This document shows positions 1 through 5,542 of a DNA stretch of 7,998 nucleotides, piece by piece; position 1 is the stretch's first letter; each line of letters begins with the position of its first letter. The stretch is taken from assembly GCA_025351525.1 (NCBI GenBank), contig JANXVV010000319.1, positions 1 to 7,998 on the forward strand. The letters run 5' to 3'. This DNA comes from Humisphaera sp. (GTDB taxonomy: Bacteria > Planctomycetota > Phycisphaerae > Tepidisphaerales > Tepidisphaeraceae). The notes beneath the pieces were generated by a model. It was not told the origin of the DNA. It saw nothing but the letters and a program-made list of their open reading frames with translations, and ran no database searches. The position numbers and the translations under genes were made by a program.

Positions 1-64
1 TGCCGAAGGCACGCGTTTTTTTCGCCTCTAAAAACGCGTGCCTTCGGCACAGCCGCTAAAAAAA
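1..64. repeat. Family 1 palindromic repeat, copy 1 (cut by window edge); possible terminator
   Basis: A perfect 20-bp inverted repeat (1-20 against 30-49) with a 9-nt loop forms a strong GC-rich hairpin. The right arm continues as CAGCCGCTAAAAAAA to base 64, and its partner would lie left of the window. The right arm (30-63) is identical to 7811-7844, so this is a dispersed element and not a one-off terminator. It ends exactly where the stop codon of the minus-strand CYTH gene begins (65-67). Read on the minus strand, the hairpin follows the stop and could serve as an intrinsic terminator or 3'-end stabiliser. The repeat is seen directly. The terminator role is inferred. Confidence 0.85.
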
Positions 65-652
65 TCAAGTTCGATCCACGCGACTGCCGGGTAAATTAAT
101 CGTCCGCTCATCGCGGCCCTGTTCCTTCATCCACTTCAACAGCAATCCAATGTACGAAGTCTTCAGCGATGCGACGCCCTCCAGTCCAAGCTTCTGTTGA
201 ACCTCCAGAATCGCCGCCTCATCCGCCCCTTCAATCTCCACAAAGCAACCGAGATACGGCACCTCATCGAGCTCGACATGGCAACCCTGCCACTCCCACG
301 ATTCGCGCCTTTTCTGAAATGAAAAAGACTGCTGATAGCCGAGCGCGTTGAGAAGAGCAGCCATCGCTTTGGGATCGGCGATGTGCGTTTCAATTTCCTC
401 GCGATTCTTGTACGCACCGAGTTGGCCCGGTCCCTTGAAAGTGAGAATCGCATCCTCCGAACCATTCTCCAGATCGCGGCGGACTCGAATCCTCAATCCC
501 TGGTCCTCTTTTTCCAGCGCTGCGTCGGCGGTGTCGTACAGCGCGTTCGTCTCCAGATGATTGCCGATGCGGGAGGCGCCCCATTGCTGCAGCCGCAACC
601 TTGTAGGTTCCAGTCGAGCAACTTTTAATTTCGCTTCCATCTCCAAAGGCAT
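65..652 (-). CDS. CYTH domain protein, class IV adenylate cyclase / CyaB-like
   Basis: This 195-aa protein fits the CYTH (triphosphate tunnel) fold: an eight-stranded barrel that binds polyphosphate groups and divalent metal. The defining ExExK is at residues 4-8 (EMEAK). Further barrel signatures are N36..Y39D40, LRIRVRR (53-59), LTFKGP (70-75), REEIE (84-88), FQKRRESW (112-119), ELDEVPYLG (127-135) and EIEG (139-142), so all the charged strands are present and the domain looks intact. Family members include CyaB adenylate cyclases and thiamine- or tripolyphosphatases, so the substrate cannot be assigned. I chose ATG at 652, which gives the usual MPLEMEAK beginning and has GGAA 8 nt upstream. 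A longer start at 700 lies inside a palindromic repeat and would add repeat-encoded residues (MTWARSPCHELF). The gene follows leuS by 89 nt on the same strand and is probably co-transcribed with it. The product is probably cytoplasmic. Confidence 0.9.
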   Translation of the reverse strand: MPLEMEAKLKVARLEPTRLRLQQWGASRIGNHLETNALYDTADAALEKEDQGLRIRVRRDLENGSEDAILTFKGPGQLGAYKNREEIETHIADPKAMAALLNALGYQQSFSFQKRRESWEWQGCHVELDEVPYLGCFVEIEGADEAAILEVQQKLGLEGVASLKTSYIGLLLKWMKEQGRDERTINLPGSRVDRT

Positions 653-673
653 AAAAGCATTTCCAAAAAGTTC

Positions 674-737
674 GTGGCACGGGCTACGAGCCCATGTCAT
701 TTTTGCTGAAAAAACATGGGCGGGCAGCCCATGCTAC
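674..737. repeat. Family 2 palindromic repeat, copy A
   Basis: This is an imperfect inverted repeat. The left arm 674-696 (GTGGCACGGGC...GCCCATG) matches the reverse complement of 715-737 at 18 of 23 positions, around an 18-nt A/T-rich loop. Each arm is itself partly palindromic (GGGC...GCCC). The left arm recurs with small changes at 7948-7970. The element fills most of the gap between the leuS stop (742-744) and the CYTH start (652), starting 4 nt after the stop in the reading direction. It could partially terminate or process the leuS-CYTH transcript. Translated on the minus strand it gives the WARSPC peptide, a sign of repeat-derived false coding sequence. Confidence 0.8.
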
Positions 738-741
738 GGAA

Positions 742-3672
742 TTACCCAACCACGAAATTCACCAGCTTTTTCGGCACATACAGCTTTTTGTGGATCGTTT
801 TGCCCTCTACCCACGGTCGAACTTTCTCGGAATTCTCGGCGGCGGTCAGAATCGACAGATCATCCGCATCGGCGGCGACCACAATCCGATCGCGCAGCTT
901 GCCATTCACCTGCACCGGCAGTTCCATGGTCGATTCGGTCATCTTCGCCGGGTCAAACGTCGGCCACGGGCGGCGGGTGAGCGTCTTGTGATGCCCGAGC
1001 CGTTCCCATATTTCCTCTGCGATGTGCGGGGCGAAGGGAGCGAGCATCAACGTCAGATTTTCCGCGATGGGTCGCGGCACCGTCGGCAGGCCGGTGAGTT
1101 CATTGTTCAACTTGATCAACTCCGCGATGGCGGTGTTGAAGCGCAAGGCGTCGATATCGTCGGCGACTTTTTTGATCGCGCGGTGCATCTGCCGTTCGAT
1201 TGCTTCGGGGAGCGGGCCATCGGAGATGCGGGATTTCAGATTTGAAATTTCACCGTCCACCTCATCGCCGACCAGATTCCGCCAGACGCTGCGCAGGAAT
1301 CGCGACATGCCGACGATATCCCGCGTGTTCCAGGGCTTCTGGGCTTCCAACGGCCCCATGTACATCTCATACAGCCGAAACGAATCAGCCCCGTAGCCGG
1401 CGACAATCTCATCGGGATTCACCACATTGCCGCGGCTCTTGGACATCTTCGAACAACGCGCATCGACCCGAATCGCCGAGTTGCTCCGCAGCACATGGCC
1501 TTCCGCAGTTTTCTCGATTTCATCCTCGCCCACGCGGCGACCAGTCAGCTTTTGACCGTCGCGCTTGTCGAACCCGATCAACTTCACGCCGGTTTCATCG
1601 GCTTCTTCATCAAGGTCGCGCACGTCGGTCACCGTGACTAAAGCAGACGAAGCCGTCTCGAACGCGTGATACTCCATCTCACCGAGAATCAATCCCTGAT
1701 TCACCAATCGTCGAAAGGGTTCCGGCGTGCTCACATGCCCGAGATCGAACAGCACCTTGTGCCAAAAACGCGAGTAAAGCAGATGCAGCACTGCATGTTC
1801 GACACCCCCGACGTACAAGTCCACCGGCATCCAGTATTTCTCTTTTTCCGCATCGATGAACCGCTCGGCATTCTTAGGATCGGCGTACCGCAAATAGTAC
1901 CAGCACGATCCGGCCCACTGCGGCATGGTGTTGGTCTCGCGCGTGAAAACGCCCCGATCATTTTCAACATTCAACCATTCTTTCGCCTTGCTCAGCGGGC
2001 CTTCAGGGGAGCCCGTCGGTTTGAAATCCTCCAGTTCGGGAAGCTTCAACGGCAATTCCGTTTCATCGATCGCGGTGGCGTTGCCCTGTGCATCCAGCAG
2101 CAGCGGGAACGGTTCGCCCCAATACCGCTGGCGGCTGAAAAGCCAGTCGCGCAATTTGTATTTGATCGACCGATGCCCAACGCCGTTCTCCTCCAGCCAG
2201 GCGATCATTTTCTCCTTCGCCTCCTGCGTCGGCAGACCTTCGAGCATGCCGCTGTTGATCGCGGTGCCTTCCTCGGTGAACGCCGCTGTCGCCGGCGCGG
2301 TTCGACCGGTCAGCGGGTGAACCACCGTCTGGATCGGCAGCTTGTTTTTCACGGCGAACTCGTAATCGCGCTCATCGTGCGCCGGCACCGCCATGATCGC
2401 CCCGGTGCCGTAGCCCATCAGCACGTAGTCGGCGATGTAGATCGGGATTTTCTCACCGTTCGCCGGGTTGATCGCGAACGCCCCGGTGAAGGCACCGCTC
2501 TTGTCCTTCGTATCCGTCATGCGATCGCGATCGCTGCGCCCGGCGACCATCGTGCGATATGCCTCGATCGTTTCGCGACGGCTGGGCACTGTGATTCGAT
2601 CCACCAGCGGGTGTTCGGGGGCCAGTACCATGTACGTCGCGCCGAAAAGCGTATCCGGACGGGTGGTGAAAACCGTGAGGCTCAGATCCGCGTCGATATC
2701 CTCGGCGGTGTCGTTCGGGGACTGCAAACCGCCCGTGTGTTGATCCGGCGGGACGATGTCGAAATCCACCTCGGCCCCGACACTTTTGCCGATCCAGTTG
2801 CGCTGCATTTCTTTGAGTGATTCCGGCCAGTCCAGCAGGTTTAAATCCGCGACCAGGCGATCCGCATAGGCGGTGATGCGCAGCATCCATTGCCGCATGG
2901 GCCGTCGCTCGACGGGGAAACCGCCCACCTCGCTCTTGCCGTCGATCACCTCTTCGTTGGCCAGCACCGTCCCCAGTTGCGGGCACCAGTTCACGGGCAC
3001 TTCATCAATGTACGCCAACCGCTGCGCATCGATCGCCTCGCGCTGCTCGGCAGGCGACAGTTCCCGCCAGAGCCGCTCGATCCGCATCTCCCCGGAAATG
3101 CTCTCCAACCCTTCCGGAGTGCGATTGATATGCAGCGAACCATCCGGCCCGATCACCAGATTTTCATTGACCAGTTCCTGCATCAGATGGCTGATCGGCA
3201 TCGCCCGATCCTGATTCGGATCGAAATAGCTGTTGAACAGTTGAAGGAAAATCCACTGCGTCCACCTGTAGTATTCCGGGTCGGTCGTATCGACTTCGCG
3301 ATCCCAGTCGTAGCTCAGCCCCAGCATCTGAATCTGACGGCGGAAGTTCTCAATGTTTTTTTTCGTGGTGATGGCCGGGTGAACATTGTTCTTTACCGCG
3401 TACTGCTCGGCAGGCAGACCAAACGCATCCCACCCCATCGGATGCAGCACGTTGTATCCCTGCATCCGCCGAAACCGCGAGACGATATCGGTCGCGGTGT
3501 ACCCCTCCGGATGCCCGACATGCAGCCCCGCGCCGCTGGGGTAGGGAAACATATCCAGAATGTACGCCTTGGGCATCCCACCCGCATCGACAGGATCAAG
3601 TGCGGCGAAAGTCTTGTGGGTCAACCAGTAGCTCTGCCACTTTTTTTCGATCGCGGTGAAGTTGTAGCTCAT
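742..3672 (-). CDS. leuS: Leucyl-tRNA synthetase
   Basis: This 976-aa class I aminoacyl-tRNA synthetase charges tRNA-Leu with leucine in the cytoplasm. The HIGH-type motif is HVGH (51-54) in FPYPSGAGLHVGHPEGY. The KMSKS motif is exact (742-746). The CP1 editing domain, which hydrolyses mischarged tRNA, has the threonine-rich TTRPDT (336-341) and MAVPAHDERDYEF (427 onward) with its conserved aspartates. A zinc-ribbon-like NWCPQLG segment precedes it. The anticodon-binding helices and a C-terminal domain (QVNGKLRDRI to the end) complete the protein. At 976 aa it exceeds the roughly 860 aa of the E. coli enzyme. Extra length lies around residues 165-250 and in the leucine-specific insertion before KMSKS. 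Residues 808-817 (EISNLKSRIS) look derived from a simple repeat. ATG 3672 gives the normal MSYNFTAIEKKW beginning. The reading frame stays open upstream to 3750, but that extension does not look like the family. No Shine-Dalgarno sequence is visible. Confidence 0.98.
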   Translation of the reverse strand: MSYNFTAIEKKWQSYWLTHKTFAALDPVDAGGMPKAYILDMFPYPSGAGLHVGHPEGYTATDIVSRFRRMQGYNVLHPMGWDAFGLPAEQYAVKNNVHPAITTKKNIENFRRQIQMLGLSYDWDREVDTTDPEYYRWTQWIFLQLFNSYFDPNQDRAMPISHLMQELVNENLVIGPDGSLHINRTPEGLESISGEMRIERLWRELSPAEQREAIDAQRLAYIDEVPVNWCPQLGTVLANEEVIDGKSEVGGFPVERRPMRQWMLRITAYADRLVADLNLLDWPESLKEMQRNWIGKSVGAEVDFDIVPPDQHTGGLQSPNDTAEDIDADLSLTVFTTRPDTLFGATYMVLAPEHPLVDRITVPSRRETIEAYRTMVAGRSDRDRMTDTKDKSGAFTGAFAINPANGEKIPIYIADYVLMGYGTGAIMAVPAHDERDYEFAVKNKLPIQTVVHPLTGRTAPATAAFTEEGTAINSGMLEGLPTQEAKEKMIAWLEENGVGHRSIKYKLRDWLFSRQRYWGEPFPLLLDAQGNATAIDETELPLKLPELEDFKPTGSPEGPLSKAKEWLNVENDRGVFTRETNTMPQWAGSCWYYLRYADPKNAERFIDAEKEKYWMPVDLYVGGVEHAVLHLLYSRFWHKVLFDLGHVSTPEPFRRLVNQGLILGEMEYHAFETASSALVTVTDVRDLDEEADETGVKLIGFDKRDGQKLTGRRVGEDEIEKTAEGHVLRSNSAIRVDARCSKMSKSRGNVVNPDEIVAGYGADSFRLYEMYMGPLEAQKPWNTRDIVGMSRFLRSVWRNLVGDEVDGEISNLKSRISDGPLPEAIERQMHRAIKKVADDIDALRFNTAIAELIKLNNELTGLPTVPRPIAENLTLMLAPFAPHIAEEIWERLGHHKTLTRRPWPTFDPAKMTESTMELPVQVNGKLRDRIVVAADADDLSILTAAENSEKVRPWVEGKTIHKKLYVPKKLVNFVVG

Positions 3673-3682
3673 AGGTGAGTGG

Positions 3683-3711
3683 ATGATACCGCAACCCGAT
3701 TCCCCTGCGAA
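3683..3711 (-). promoter_or_regulatory. Candidate leuS promoter (near-leaderless)
   Basis: On the minus strand, TTCGCA (3706-3711) and TATCAT (3683-3688) are separated by 17 nt and match the -35 and -10 consensus at 4/6 and 5/6. The -10 box ends 10 nt before the leuS ATG, so the leader would be only a few nucleotides long. That fits the lack of a Shine-Dalgarno sequence. This is a pattern match only. Confidence 0.3.
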
Positions 3712-3803
3712 TGGACTTCGTCGAAACAATCTCAATCCGGAAAATTTCAATGGCGAATAGGCCGATCGAACTTAAACAAGCGAGAGGCGGAAGCGGCAAG
3801 CGA

Positions 3804-3855
3804 CGCCCGGGTTCTTCGGGCGGGCGGGCCGGTAAATAAACTGAAAACTACCGGC
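3804..3855. repeat. Pair of adjacent GC-rich hairpins
   Basis: CGCCCG (3804-3809) pairs with CGGGCG (3817-3822) around a 7-nt loop. GCCGGTA (3828-3834) pairs with TACCGGC (3849-3855) around a 14-nt loop. A purine-rich stretch (GAGAGGCGGAAGCGGCAAGCG) lies just before them. The compact layout resembles dispersed extragenic palindromic elements, but there is only one copy in this window, so the repeat status is inferred. It lies between two minus-strand genes, about 130 bp upstream of leuS. Confidence 0.45.
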
Positions 3856-4007
3856 TCCCCTCGGATCGAAAGTGACCCGGGCAGGGATTGTCAAAATCAC
3901 TACAACCCCCGAAAGAGTTTGATGGAAGAGTCAATGAGGAGGACAAGTCTCTAAATATATGAACACCCCTGGTTGGAGACTTGGAAATGGGTAGCCCTAA
4001 ATACGTT

Positions 4008-4358
4008 TCAAGAAAACACATGCCGCTGAGAAATCGAAACGCGATTGCCCTGACACTTCACGCCCTCTTCCTCCAGCATCTCTCGCTTCTTTTCAAGCCC
4101 CCCCGCGTATCCCGTCAACGACCCATCGCTCCCCACCACCCGATGACACGGCACCCCCGGCGCATATGGATTTTTGTTCATCGCATTCCCCACCGCCCGA
4201 TACGCCTTCGTTCCCACCGCCCGAGCGAGTTCGGCATAGGTCGTGACTGCCCCCTTGGGAATCTGGGCCGTCAGCGCCCATATCTTCTGATTGAACGACA
4301 TGCCCGGCATCAATTTCCCGGCGCGGATCGATGACTCGATGTTCGTATTGTGTTCCAT
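4008..4358 (-). CDS. ogt: Methylated-DNA--protein-cysteine methyltransferase (MGMT family), short form
   Basis: This 116-aa protein repairs O6-alkylguanine in DNA by moving the alkyl group irreversibly to its own cysteine. The active-site motif PCHRV is at residues 70-74 with acceptor C71. The helix-turn-helix part has Y41 (GAVTTYAELA) and the arginine finger R54 in YRAVGNAMNKNP, followed by the SLTGYAGGLEKKREML tail, so the catalytic domain is complete. Alkyltransferase-like proteins that lack the cysteine are excluded because C71 is present. It has no N-terminal RNase-H-like domain as found in full-length Ogt or Ada, so it is a minimal catalytic-domain form. I chose ATG 4358. A longer frame to 4817 runs through the 119-bp palindrome and antisense to nuoB and is spurious. 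M17 or M20 are other possible starts. There is no Shine-Dalgarno sequence. It is divergent from nuoB. The family is certain; the symbol ogt follows common usage. Confidence 0.93.
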   Translation of the reverse strand: MEHNTNIESSIRAGKLMPGMSFNQKIWALTAQIPKGAVTTYAELARAVGTKAYRAVGNAMNKNPYAPGVPCHRVVGSDGSLTGYAGGLEKKREMLEEEGVKCQGNRVSISQRHVFS

Positions 4359-4365
4359 ACCGACG

Positions 4366-4371
4366 AGTATA
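4366..4371 (-). promoter_or_regulatory. Candidate -10 box of the alkyltransferase gene (leaderless)
   Basis: The minus strand reads TATACT (5/6 to TATAAT), ending 7 nt before the ATG at 4358. Transcription would then start at or next to the A of the start codon, giving a leaderless mRNA. That fits the missing ribosome site. No good -35 is found at 16-18 nt; the closest match is TTGGAT at 15 nt, at the edge of the palindrome. Weak evidence. Confidence 0.25.
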
Positions 4372-4388
4372 CCCGATTCCCACTCAAT

Positions 4389-4507
4389 CCAAGCCGGGGT
4401 GGAGCGGTGAGCGCCAGCGAACTGCGCAACCCCGGATTCTTCCGCCGGGACGGAAAAACATCCGGGACTGCGCAGGGCGCTACGCTCCCCGCTCCATCCC
4501 GGCTTGG
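4389..4507. repeat. 119-bp near-palindrome in the divergent intergenic region
   Basis: The left arm (4389-4444) and the reverse complement of the right arm (4451-4507) align almost end to end. They share CCAAGCCGGG, TGGAGCGG, GAGCG, AGCG, CTGCGCA, CCCGGAT and TTCCG blocks, with a few substitutions and one- or two-base length differences, around a short central loop. It would fold into a single hairpin of about 55 bp. It begins 30 nt upstream of the alkyltransferase start and ends 77 nt before nuoB. The size and the compensating arms suggest a REP- or MITE-like mobile palindrome, but there is no second copy in the window. It has no T-run and is not placed as a terminator. Confidence 0.85.
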
Positions 4508-4525
4508 AGACTTGGAGACTTGAGA
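4504..4525 (+). repeat. 8-nt tandem repeat (TTGGAGAC) abutting the palindrome
   Basis: Two exact units of TTGGAGAC (4504-4511, 4512-4519) are followed by a degenerate third, TTGAGA (4520-4525). The first 13 bases (4504-4516) recur as a direct repeat at 3973-3985, on the far side of the alkyltransferase gene. The third unit coincides with the proposed nuoB -35 box. Confidence 0.75.
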
Positions 4526-4548
4526 ACCCGCATCCTTCATGCAATAAT
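4520..4548 (+). promoter_or_regulatory. Candidate sigma70-type promoter of nuoB
   Basis: TTGAGA (4520-4525; 5/6 to TTGACA) and AATAAT (4543-4548; 5/6 to TATAAT) are separated by exactly 17 nt. Transcription would start near 4555, giving a leader of about 30 nt that contains AAAGG (4572-4576), 8 nt before the nuoB ATG. This is the best promoter match seen in the window. Confidence 0.5.
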
Positions 4549-4584
4549 GAACTCTCCAACAAAGACTTTACAAAGGCTGCAAAA

Positions 4585-5130
4585 ATGTCCTGGATCGAAA
4601 ACCGTTTTGAAGAAGGCCTCATCGTCACCAGCGTCGACTTCGCCATCAACTGGGCCCGGCGAAACAGCCTCTGGCCCATGACGTTCGGCCTGGCCTGCTG
4701 CGCCATTGAGATGATGGCCGTCGGCGGCGCGCGATACGACCTCGACCGCTTCGGGGCCGGTGCGTTCCGCGCCTCTCCCCGCCAGAGCGATCTGATGATC
4801 GTCGCCGGCACCGTCAACTACAAAATGGCGTCCCGCCTCAAGCGCCTCTATCACCAGATGCCCGATCCCAAGTACGTCATCGCCATGGGTGCCTGCACCG
4901 TCGGCGGCGGCCCCTACTTCAAGTATGGCTACAACGTGGTGAAGGGCGTCGACTTGGTCGTCCCCGTCGATGTTTACGTCCCCGGTTGCCCGCCGCGCCC
5001 CGAGGCGTTGCTGGAAGGGATCATGCGGCTGCAGGATAAGATCAGCGCCCGCACGATCGGTTTGCCGCGCGGGGCGCGGGCGGTGGCGGCGGATCGGCCG
5101 CTGATCGCGCCGGTGCCGGCGGCGGTGTAA
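4585..5130 (+). CDS. nuoB: NADH-quinone oxidoreductase subunit B
   Basis: This 181-aa subunit of respiratory complex I carries iron-sulfur cluster N2, the last [4Fe-4S] cluster before quinone, in the peripheral arm on the cytoplasmic face of the membrane. The four cluster cysteines are visible: adjacent C38-C39 in FGLACCAIEMM, C104 in MGACTVGGGPYFKYGY, and C135 in VYVPGCPPRPEALLEG. The RYDLDRFGAGAFRASPRQSD segment (50-69) is also typical. The GACTVGGG variant differs from the GACANSGG or GACASSGG form of proteobacteria. The short alanine/proline-rich tail after residue 155 is not conserved in general. ATG 4585 gives the family start MSWIENRFEEGL; the frame is open upstream to 4504 without family resemblance. 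No other complex I gene is next to it, although nuoA and nuoC usually flank nuoB. It starts a plus-strand group with the small hypothetical gene 33 nt downstream. Confidence 0.96.
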   Translation: MSWIENRFEEGLIVTSVDFAINWARRNSLWPMTFGLACCAIEMMAVGGARYDLDRFGAGAFRASPRQSDLMIVAGTVNYKMASRLKRLYHQMPDPKYVIAMGACTVGGGPYFKYGYNVVKGVDLVVPVDVYVPGCPPRPEALLEGIMRLQDKISARTIGLPRGARAVAADRPLIAPVPAAV

Positions 5131-5148
5131 ATCGCGTCTTCCTTATAC

Positions 5149-5166
5149 GGAAGGAGATTGAACGTG
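5149..5166 (+). promoter_or_regulatory. Strong ribosome binding site with GTG start, upstream of a frame break
   Basis: AAGGAG (5151-5156) lies 7 nt before GTG 5164, the best Shine-Dalgarno match in the window. The GTG frame reads VSQFLSEELDFFGK and on to a TGA at 5263-5265. The downstream conserved-looking ORF is in another frame, so this site probably marks the original start of the gene at 5189-5542. A small hairpin (CTTCC 5138-5142 with GGAAG 5149-5153) partly covers the site. Confidence 0.65.
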
Positions 5167-5188
5167 AGCCAGTTTCTAAGCGAGGAAC

Positions 5189-5542
5189 TTGATTTTTTTG
5201 GTAAGCAGGCCCACTGCGGAGCATGGCACACTGGCGTATGTTCCGTGGTATCAAAAATGGTATGAACACGCCGGTGAAATCCTCACGGCGGTGAAACGCC
5301 TAAAAAAGCAGAAATATATTGTGGTTGGCACTGACCGATTTGTGAAGGAATATCTCCGCGCCAAACACTTTGCAGTTGACTGCGACAAAACCTTGGCTGC
5401 CATTGCGCGGATCGACGCGGGTCAGTCGAACGGCATTCCACTGGAGGAGGCCATTCGTGAACTACAGCGTAAGGCTGGAACCGAAGGCTTAACTGGGAAA
5501 CATTGTGAATTCCACGGACGATTGGGCGATCAAGAATCCTGA
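5189..5542 (+). CDS. Small hypothetical protein, probably 5'-frameshifted
   Basis: I do not recognise this family. The frame begins only at TTG (5189), has no internal ATG, and no Shine-Dalgarno sequence is well placed for it; an in-frame stop at 5177-5179 blocks extension. A strong site and GTG start lie at 5151-5166 in the neighbouring frame. Removing one base from the T7 run (5193-5199) joins the two into one protein of about 125 aa beginning VSQFLSEELDFLVSRPTAEHG. The product looks soluble, with no membrane segment, and is rich in aromatic and charged residues: AYVPWYQKWYEHAGEILTAV, KYIVVGTDRFVKEYLRAKHF, a DCDKT segment, and a C-terminal EEAIRELQRKAG helix. Codon use looks like real coding sequence. 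It follows nuoB by 33 nt from the GTG and overlaps the next gene by 38 nt, suggesting one transcript with translational coupling. The break could be a real mutation, programmed slippage or a sequencing error. Confidence 0.6.
   Translation: MIFLVSRPTAEHGTLAYVPWYQKWYEHAGEILTAVKRLKKQKYIVVGTDRFVKEYLRAKHFAVDCDKTLAAIARIDAGQSNGIPLEEAIRELQRKAGTEGLTGKHCEFHGRLGDQES

Larger units (their letters stand above)
3673..4007. other. 335-bp intergenic region between the alkyltransferase gene and leuS
   Basis: No credible gene is present. A plus-strand reading frame through it (TTG start 3679, stop 3954) gives arginine-rich sequence with no family resemblance. The region holds the two adjacent hairpins at 3804-3855 and an 8-bp perfect inverted repeat, CAAGTCTC 3944-3951 with GAGACTTG 3976-3983, which overlaps a 13-bp sequence repeated at 4504. 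Read on the minus strand, this last hairpin lies about 25 nt past the alkyltransferase stop and could mark its transcript end, but no T-run follows it. The leuS promoter must lie in the left part. Confidence 0.6.

Noticed and set aside
653..700. N-terminal extension of the CYTH protein to ATG 700
   Set aside because: Part of it is translation of repeat copy A, and the CYTH family starts just before the ExExK motif at residue 4 of the shorter form.
1666..2820. 384-aa plus-strand reading frame antisense to leuS
   Set aside because: It lies wholly inside leuS, is rich in Arg/His typical of GC-rich antisense frames, and shows no recognisable domain.
2890..3678. 262-aa plus-strand reading frame antisense to leuS
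   Set aside because: It is a shadow of the HIGH-motif half of leuS with antisense composition and no family signature.
3921..3954. Tiny plus-strand ORF (ATG GAA GAG ... TAA, 10 codons)
   Set aside because: It is too short, has no ribosome site in place, and overlaps a repeat-like inverted segment.
4359..4817. Long N-terminal extension of the alkyltransferase frame (269 aa in total)
   Set aside because: It crosses the 119-bp palindrome and runs antisense to the well-supported nuoB gene. It shows no N-terminal Ogt domain.
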